The notes beneath the pieces are model-generated. The model saw only the letters and a list, made by a program, of their open reading frames with translations. It was not told the origin of the DNA and did no database searches. A stretch of DNA of 64,000 bases from Calonectria ilicicola (lineage: Eukaryota > Ascomycota > Sordariomycetes > Hypocreales > Nectriaceae), in NCBI GenBank assembly GCA_020809705.1, contig CP085826.1:3968001-4032000 (forward strand), read 5' to 3'. Position numbers and translations under genes: made by a program. Shown piece after piece: positions 56,838 to 64,000 of this stretch; within the stretch, counting starts at the first letter, position 1, and each line of letters begins with the position of its first letter.

Positions 56838-59662
56838 GGCGCTGACGACTGGCTGACGGGGGGCAACGCCGTGGGGAAATGTGGCGGCTCACACGGCGCG
56901 CGCAGTCGACCCGCTCATTGTCTCTAGGCTGGCATTGCTATTTGGCGGCTAGCTGAGTCGTGCAACATCAGCGTGGCCGTGGAGGAGCACAGGCAGCTTG
57001 CCCGGCCGTGTGGTTTAAACATTCACAGGGTTGATGCATCGCCATATAGTCTACTTGAAGAGCGGGACGTCTGGAAACTCTCTCCCCGCAAATGCCAAGC
57101 ACAGGGTGCTCTGTGCAGGTCGCTCTCACCCGCGAGCGACACGGGAATGGCCCCATCAGCGATGCAGCCCTGTGGGGAGCTACTTTTTTTTCGCCGGGCG
57201 CGAAGCACCACCGGCACCGCCTCCACCCACGACCGGCGCCGTGCCAGAAAGGGGGTTCTTGGGCGGGAGTCAGAGCTGCCTGCATAGCCGGCACGTTGTT
57301 TAGCTGCCGCAGTCGCCCAGACGAATTGGTTAGACAGGCGCAGGCCGTTGAAAGGGTGGAGGACGGAGAATGGGGCTTGTCCGGTTTGGGGTTGATGGCG
57401 TTATAATCTAGATAGAACAAATACAGTAGAACAGATAGCTGTGATTGCGATGCTGCGGTTGTGGAATGAAATGACAGCTTACCCAATTCCACACATCGAA
57501 TAGCTTGTCCGCGTGTCACGAGAAATGTGTCTGGCCCGCTTCCCTTTTCCTTGGATATTACCCAAAAATAGGAGTGGATCTTGATTTTGTAGAATACCTT
57601 TTCCGAGAAAAAAAAAAAACTCAGTGATCTTGTTTGCCTCTCTCTACTACCCCGTGGTGATACAGGGTAGTCAATGAGTCTGCGGCTTCTTTTGCATCCA
57701 ATGCTACACCCACGTGGCGGGAACCATGAGATAATGGAGGCAGATGATAGATCGTCGCCGTCCCGAGTCATAATCGTGAAGGGGTAATAATTATTGCCAC
57801 AGATTGAAGTGCCTCAATTCCCCCTCCCCCTCCCTCCATCCCTCAGTGCCCAACCCACCGGCTATCAGTTGGGTGCGGGAAATAACCCCATCGGTATTCT
57901 CCCCAGGTCAGCCAACGGTCGACACACTCCTTTGAGATGTTGGGCGTTGGGCTGTAGTTCCCAAGAGGCCAATGCCATTCGTGTTCGAGGAATGGAAAGA
58001 GGATGCCGCCAATATCTACTGCCCCCTTTTCTGCCCATGCCTCCGTGTCGGCCACGAATGGGTGGCAGCTCTGGGTGCAGGGATCTCTCGATTAGAGATG
58101 GCGCCAAAGACCGCCACCAAATGCGATATGGACGGCTTTTTGTTACATTGAGATGAACCTGGGTCTCTGGTTGCGAGGCCGTCTCGAGGCGAAGTCATAG
58201 CGATGTTTCTTGGCCATCACGTTTAACGGGACGAGTCCACTCTTCATTTCGCTGAAGAAGAGAGCTTTGCCGCATGGGCCAATGGCAAAGGGGGGATGTC
58301 TTCAGAGCTTCTAAATTCTGCTCGCCCCATCCTTGCAAGCTGTCGTACGCACGGGATCCAGAGGGGGGGAGAGCTTGGGAGGCGAGAGACAGAGACAGCT
58401 CCACGGTGGGTGATAGCTTGGTAACGGAGCAGGGGCGAAGCCGACGGCGGGCTCGACAGTCCTCTTTTTTTCTTTCTCCCGAGGTGCTAATGGCTCATGG
58501 CTGGACGGCGGATGGGGCCGGGTGCTTTCTTGACTTGAGGGGCGGGTCCATTTCATTCGCGATGACACCTGTACTGTATTGGGCCGGACACGTGATGGCG
58601 TTGTGTATATGCATCCTATCTGCAGTGCCCCTCGTAACAAGGTGGCAAACAGCTACTCACAGAAGGAGAAAGAGGTGCATTAACCATCTGATGGTCCAAA
58701 CACCACGGATATGCGGAATACAGGTTCTCTGCCCACACTGTTGCAACACAAGCCACTGTTCACAGGTAGGGGGGGAACAGATCGTATCTCTGTCGAGCTT
58801 GAATGACGATATCCACATCATCCCCATCCACCCCCGTCGCACTCATCCACCCAAAATCCACTCCAGTTGTTATGTATGGATCTCCATCATGGGATAGCGA
58901 AGTCATTGTACATGAGATTGGACGCTATTCATGTACAAAAGAAACAAAGCAGTTCACATTAGCCCAAAGAAAGTAGGTAGCCGGGGAGCCTGGACTCGTT
59001 GCCACGCCACAGATCACTGCGGTGTGGTGGGGTGGACTCTCGGGACGACGAAACCGTAAATTAATTATTACGACGCGGAGAGGGAGGCTCTCCAACAAGG
59101 AGAAAGAGGAGGAGAGTGTACCGGATTGTACCACGATCAGGAAACACATAAAAAGGGACCTAGGGCATCCACTCCATCCAGCTGTTCCAATCTCCCATCC
59201 CTTCCTCATCCATTCTCCAAGTCTGGTAAGCAGTCCTCCATTCCCGTACCCGTCGTCGCGGCGAGACTTTGCAAGACAAGAGGAATAAAAAAAAAAGAAA
59301 AGGCGTGATTGTTGTAATTCCTGACAGGCGCTTGTTCCAAGCCCCTCAATTCTCACCGCGACGTCAAGGGTGGGAAAAAAGCTTGTCCAGAAGGGAAAAC
59401 TAACAGCAACGTTTTTGGTGCAGGCCTCAACTAATCCAGGAGTAAAATAAGTGCCCAAGCTCCCTCAACATCAAGCACTCCCACCAAGCCATTCGCCGCC
59501 GGCCCCGCACCCACCTCCCTACCTCATTCCTCGACCTTACACCTGGCCCATACTTGATCTCGACAAATCCTCATCCCAACATCTTCGAGTGAATTTTTTC
59601 TTCGCTCTTCAATCGCCTACATCGAACCCTTCCGAACCACATCCACGCCCTAATCCTTCACA
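56838..59662. other. Intergenic, divergent promoter region
   Basis: 2.8 kb between the divergent DUF3605 and UGP1 genes. A 267-codon minus-strand frame (56968-57771) and a 207-codon plus-strand frame (58274-58897) have no recognisable domain and low-quality translations. The final 200 bases before 59663 are CT-rich and form the likely UGP1 leader. Confidence 0.5.
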
Positions 59663-61819
59663 ATGGCCGGTGGAATCAAGAGCGCGCTGCCTACGCATCT
59701 CAAGCCCGTCGCCCCCGGTGACGACGAGTCTTCTTTCGAGCAGCGTCACCATGGCAAGACTCGCAGCCACATGGCAAGTACAACCGTTTTCCATTCCACG
59801 TGTAACCCAACGCTCCTCATCACATCACCACTGGTTTCGGGACACAATTCGCCGAGGATTTGAAGCTTATGAGCTCCAAATCATTTGCGTCGAGCCAACA
59901 ATGCATAGGCCTCCCGCTTGCTCATTAGTTGTCGACCGCGCAGTACAAAGAATGATATTACATGCTGCCTCTTGAAGATGCAAACCTCGATTTCTGATTC
60001 GCAATCGAGGAGGCGAGCTTCCTGGTGTCTTTGCAGCTCGCAAAGGAACATACGCGACACAATACAGAGCTTTGCTGGCAGCTTATCAACCCCCAACTGG
60101 CTTGACCGCCTCAGACCCATGGTTTTATGGGAAGCCTCAGTGAACATTTGTTGCGTCCCAGATGCCATGAACACTATAACCCACATCACATGTTGCATGC
60201 AAAGACACTTTCCTAGACACACCGCTAACTTACCTTTTCTTGCAGGCTTTCGAGAACACTTCCACAAATGTCGCCGCCGCTCAGATGCGAAATGCCCTGA
60301 CCAACCTCGCCGAGACCGTCAAGGACCCCAAGCAGAAGAAGGCAGGTCTTTTGAAACATTATTTTGTTGGTTTAGCGTCGACTGACCAGGTAAACAGCTG
60401 TTTGAGACTGAGATGGACAACTTCTTCGCTCTTTTCCGACGATACCTCAACGATAAGGCCAAGGGCAATGCTGTGTAAGCTGCAATTCCTACGATATTAA
60501 ACAAGGCATTTCACTAACAAGGGCATAGTGATTGGGACCGCATCGCTCCTCCCGCTCAGGGTCAGGTTGTTGACTACGAGGATCTCGCCAACACTGAGTC
60601 CGTTCAGTTCCTTAACAAGCTTGCCGTCCTCAAGCTTAACGGTGGTCTTGGTACCTCCATGGGATGTGTCGGTCCCAAGTCCGTCATTGAGGTTCGTGAT
60701 GGCATGTCCTTCCTCGACCTCTCGGTTCGACAGATCGAGTTCCTGAACCGCACATACAACGTCAATGTGCCTTTCATCCTGATGAACTCGTTCAACACCA
60801 ATGACGACACCGCCGCCATTATCAAGAAGTACGAGGGTCACAATGTCGACATCCTTACCTTCAACCAGTCCCGATATCCCCGAATCTACAAGGACTCCCT
60901 CCTCCCTGTCCCCAAGGAGTTTGACGGTTCCATCACTGAGTGGTACCCTCCTGGACACGGTGACGTTTTCGAGTCTCTGTACAACTCCGGAATCCTGGAC
61001 AAGCTCCTCGAGCGTGGTATTGAGATTATCTTCCTCTCCAACGTCGACAACCTGGGTGCCGTTGTTGATCTGCGAATCCTCCAGCACATGATGGAGACCA
61101 ACGCTGAGTACATTATGGAGCTTACCAACAAGACCAAGGCCGATGTCAAGGGTGGTACCATTATTGACTACGAGGGCTCTGTCCGTCTGTTGGAAATCGC
61201 CCAGGTTCCCAAGGAGCACGTGAACGAGTTCAAGTCGATCAAGAAGTTCCGATACTTCAACACAAACAACATCTGGCTCAACCTCAAGGCCATCAAGCGT
61301 GTGGTCGAGAACGACGAGCTCGAGATGGAGATTATCCCCAACGGCAAGACCATTCCTGGTGACAAGAAGGGCGAGTCGGATATTTCTATTGTTCAGCTCG
61401 AGACTGCTGTCGGTGCTGCCATCCGTCACTTCAACAACGCTCATGGTGTGAACGTCCCCCGACGACGATTCTTGCCCGTCAAGACCTGTTCCGATCTGAT
61501 GCTTGTCAAGTCCGACCTCTACACCCTGAAGCACGGTCAGCTCCAGATGAGCGCCGCTCGCTTTGGCGATGCTCCTCTTATCAAGCTGGGAAGTGACTTC
61601 AAGAAGGTCTCGGATTTCCAGAAGCGAATTCCTTCGATCCCCAAGGTACTGGAGCTCGACCACCTCACCATCACTGGTGCTGTGAACCTGGGTCGTGGCG
61701 TAACCCTCAAGGGTACTGTTATTATTGTTGCTACTGAGGGCAGCACCATTGATATCCCCCCAGGATCTATTCTTGAGAACGTGGTGGTGCAAGGTAGCTT
61801 GCGTCTCCTTGAGCACTAA
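59663..61819 (+). CDS. UGP1: UTP-glucose-1-phosphate uridylyltransferase
   Basis: Four exons: 59663-59773, 60246-60341, 60398-60474 and 60529-61819, giving 524 residues, the usual fungal length. The enzyme makes UDP-glucose from UTP and glucose-1-phosphate, feeding glycogen, trehalose and cell-wall beta-glucan synthesis in the cytosol. The nucleotide-binding loop [10 protein letters not shown] is at about 131-140. [31 protein letters not shown] and the C-terminal beta-helix ([15 protein letters not shown]) are also present. Protein continuity forces introns 1 (472 bases) and 2 (56 bases) to begin with GC (GCAAGT and GCAGGT), since SHM must join [10 protein letters not shown] and QKK must join [10 protein letters not shown]. 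Intron 3 is GT-AG. The ATG context (CACAATGG) is good. Codon choice is strongly biased to C-ending codons, as expected for a highly expressed gene. Confidence 0.97.
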
Positions 61820-64000
61820 ATGGGGAAAGCTGTGCGATGAGCAAGGCTACCTCAATACAAGGTTTGCTTGCTCGGACAGGGAGGGCCTCAATATGTGTCA
61901 TGACGAATTGGAGAGAAAAGGCATGTCCGCAAAAAAGGTCGAGGAACGATGGGGTGTTAATACAGTTGGACAAGAGGTGCAGACTTGGGCGTTTGCCAAC
62001 AAAAGATGTTTGTGTTGTGCATGGTTGTCTTGTCCTGGCTGGCCATTGTCACGCCCTTGTCAGGTTGAGACGCGGGAAGGATGGAGCGAATACACCAGGC
62101 AGTTACCACTTCTAGGCACATACAAAAATTTTAATTGAAGGAAAAATTGGAAGGCATATTATCCGTTTGATCGCTCTTGTGAAGTCAGGGGTAGTGTTGA
62201 AGCGTAAAAGTAGAACCTGACGATGGTACACGCCGGTTATTCTTGAGACGGAAGCTACTGTCTGGATCTTGCCCGGTCCACGGCTAGAAAGGGGAAACAC
62301 AGGGCGATGGCGTTTGGCTCATCGCCAAGAAATCGATCGCTTCTGGTTCGACAGGTGCCCGTGGCTGAACCCAATGCTTAACCCCGACGCATGGCTTGGG
62401 CCGCTCGACTACGGAGAAAGGGGACTTCGGCCTCCGCGAGACAAGAAAGGCGCTGTCGATCAACGAAAGAGGAGAAGAAGAAAAAAAGGACGGGCGCACC
62501 AAGGCTGAGCGAGAACCCCGGCGGCCAAGACTTCGGGTGTTGGTTTGGAACAAGGCCAAGACGGATGGTGTTTCTTCAAGGGGCGCGCGGATCCAGACCT
62601 GAGTCTAGAGCAGCGCACGCAGTGCGGTGGGAACTCGGACGACAACAACGAACATCAACAATGCCCAAAAACAGTCTGGGCGAATGAAGCAGAAAAAAAC
62701 GGTGGAGGCGGGAGCGCAGATAGTTCTGCTTCGTCCGTGGCGATCCCGAGGATCCAGAGTTTCGAACGAAACAAATCACTGAGCGCACTGCTCGAGGCAG
62801 CCAGGTGGCTGAGCTAGCGGAGGATGTGCGGCGGTCAATCATGCAATGCACGCCGGTGAAGAGATAGAAGCCGACCAACCAAAACGCTGGACCATCTCAG
62901 TTGGTTCTACTGGCTTTTCTTTTGAAGATTTCCCAGCCTTTCCGGCTTGTTGCACGGGTGGGTGCTCAGCCCACCTGCACTCGCACGCTTTTGCCCCTGC
63001 TCTAGAATAGCCCCTCCACCTACAATGTTGCAGGCGGGTGAGGCGCCCAAATTTTCTCTCTCTCCCAAGTAAGCCTGTGGTCAGAAGAAAAATTTTAACA
63101 ATAAAATAAGCAATTCCAACTAGTATTATATTGTTCGGCCTCGTGTTGATTTACATGGTGCATTTATTCTCAGGTCTCTTTTGAGCAATTCACTCTCGCG
63201 GGCAGTACCATGGCTATAGTAATAAATCTGGGTAGAACAAGTAGTCAGCGGGCAGGCCAACCAACACACAGCCCGGGTCAGGCATGTTCTTGCACGAAAT
63301 GGAGGGGGCGTGTAGGATTGCGTGCATGCGTGTATGTACGGGGCAGCCAAGGACGTGCGAGAGCCTATGCGCGCTGCTTACTGCGACTTAGGAAAGAAAA
63401 GCCGTCCATGGACAAGGATTATCGCATGAGATTGAAATACAGCCAACGAGATGAAAAGAAAAATTATGGGACGATGAGATGAGTGCCGGGGCTGGGGGCG
63501 ATGATTGAAGACTTCTTGGATAGATTGGGCAATGGCAAATGATAATGGGGGATTAACATTGGGATATGCACCATTAGTCCCTTGGTCCTTCAAAGGATTT
63601 GCTGTATCCCAACAGTCATTTGCTTCTGGAGATGAGCAGAGTCGCAGATTGATTGAGGGGACCGGTCACGAGGCCGGCCAACAACAAGTCTAACGGCAGG
63701 AAGCCGCTGCAGACCATCCCTCGCTGCTCACACTGATGTCTCATTAGCCCAACGTGGAGAGTGCGACTCTTACTGATCCTTCAGGCGTGGTGCCCCCACT
63801 TGCCGTCCTGGGTTGACATAAATCCCAGCAGCTTACAGGTTAGCACAGCGTTAGCCCGTGCTGCGAGCATGCGAGTGGTTGAGCGAAACCGAAATTACCA
63901 AAAGGGCTCGCATGCAGGGCGCCATCGTTGGGAGGGATTGAAATGCCACAGTGCCGGCGGGCGTCTAATTAATTAGACAGGTGGGCAATTGAGAAGAGAT
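61820..64000. other. Intergenic, right end
   Basis: 2.2 kb downstream of UGP1 to the window edge. It has an A-rich tract at 62470-62490 and no recognisable frame. An adjacent gene may lie beyond the edge. Confidence 0.5.

Noticed and set aside
56968..57771. 267-codon minus-strand frame
   Set aside because: Contains a poly-Phe stretch from a T run and no conserved motif; lies in a divergent promoter region.
60497..61816. A 439-codon open frame antisense to UGP1
   Set aside because: It mirrors the sense gene codon for codon and results from the strong C-ending codon bias. Its translation has no known domain.
1..64000. CRISPR arrays, rRNA, integrated virus or intact transposon
   Set aside because: No regularly spaced repeats, conserved rRNA words, viral or transposase domains were found; repeats are simple microsatellites.

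Overview
The window is nuclear DNA of a filamentous ascomycete, most likely a Sordariomycete and probably from the order Hypocreales. The genes carry short introns of about 50 to 250 bases with GTAAGT-type donors, CTAAC branch points and short pyrimidine tracts. The gene content is also typical of such fungi: a Zn2Cys6 regulator, a 7TM receptor, a DUF3605 protein, a TauD-type dioxygenase, Crt10 and UGP1. The species cannot be named from sequence alone. There is no sign of bacterial or phage DNA, CRISPR, rRNA, or an intact transposon.

I support fourteen protein-coding genes. From left to right they are: an MBD4-like DNA glycosylase cut by the left edge (-); the splicing factor SF3b p14/SF3B6 (+); a SWIM zinc-finger protein (+) convergent with a divergent protein-kinase-like protein (-); a Zn2Cys6 transcription factor whose first coding exon appears to be just the ATG (+); a TauD/TfdA-type Fe(II)/2-oxoglutarate dioxygenase (+); a membrane-anchored histidine acid phosphatase (+); then a minus-strand run of an AMT/MEP ammonium transporter, Crt10, a membrane-anchored GH5 hydrolase and a 7TM receptor; then a tandem dihydroneopterin-aldolase-domain protein (+) convergent with a DUF3605 protein (-); and UTP-glucose-1-phosphate uridylyltransferase UGP1 (+) at the right. 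Exon boundaries were worked out by hand and every model closes in frame.

The genes do not form an evident biosynthetic cluster. Loose themes are nutrient sensing and acquisition (ammonium transporter, acid phosphatase, GH5, 7TM receptor, the regulator), nucleotide and cell-wall precursor supply (Crt10, UGP1, FolB-like) and DNA or RNA maintenance (glycosylase, SF3B6). Their co-location is probably ordinary synteny.

Gene density is low. Several gene-free tracts exceed 3 kb, the largest at 45.8-54.7 kb, 30.9-37.2 kb and 10.0-15.0 kb. They hold microsatellites, homopolymer runs, one nested palindrome and one AT-rich inverted repeat, and otherwise nothing I can name. The strongest second-look items are two GC-AG introns in UGP1, the start-codon-only exon, the altered kinase motifs, a Glu at the first twin-His site of the ammonium transporter, a stop-free 48-base intron in the last membrane segment of the receptor, and the palindrome cluster near 32.65 kb. 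I found no convincing undescribed system.
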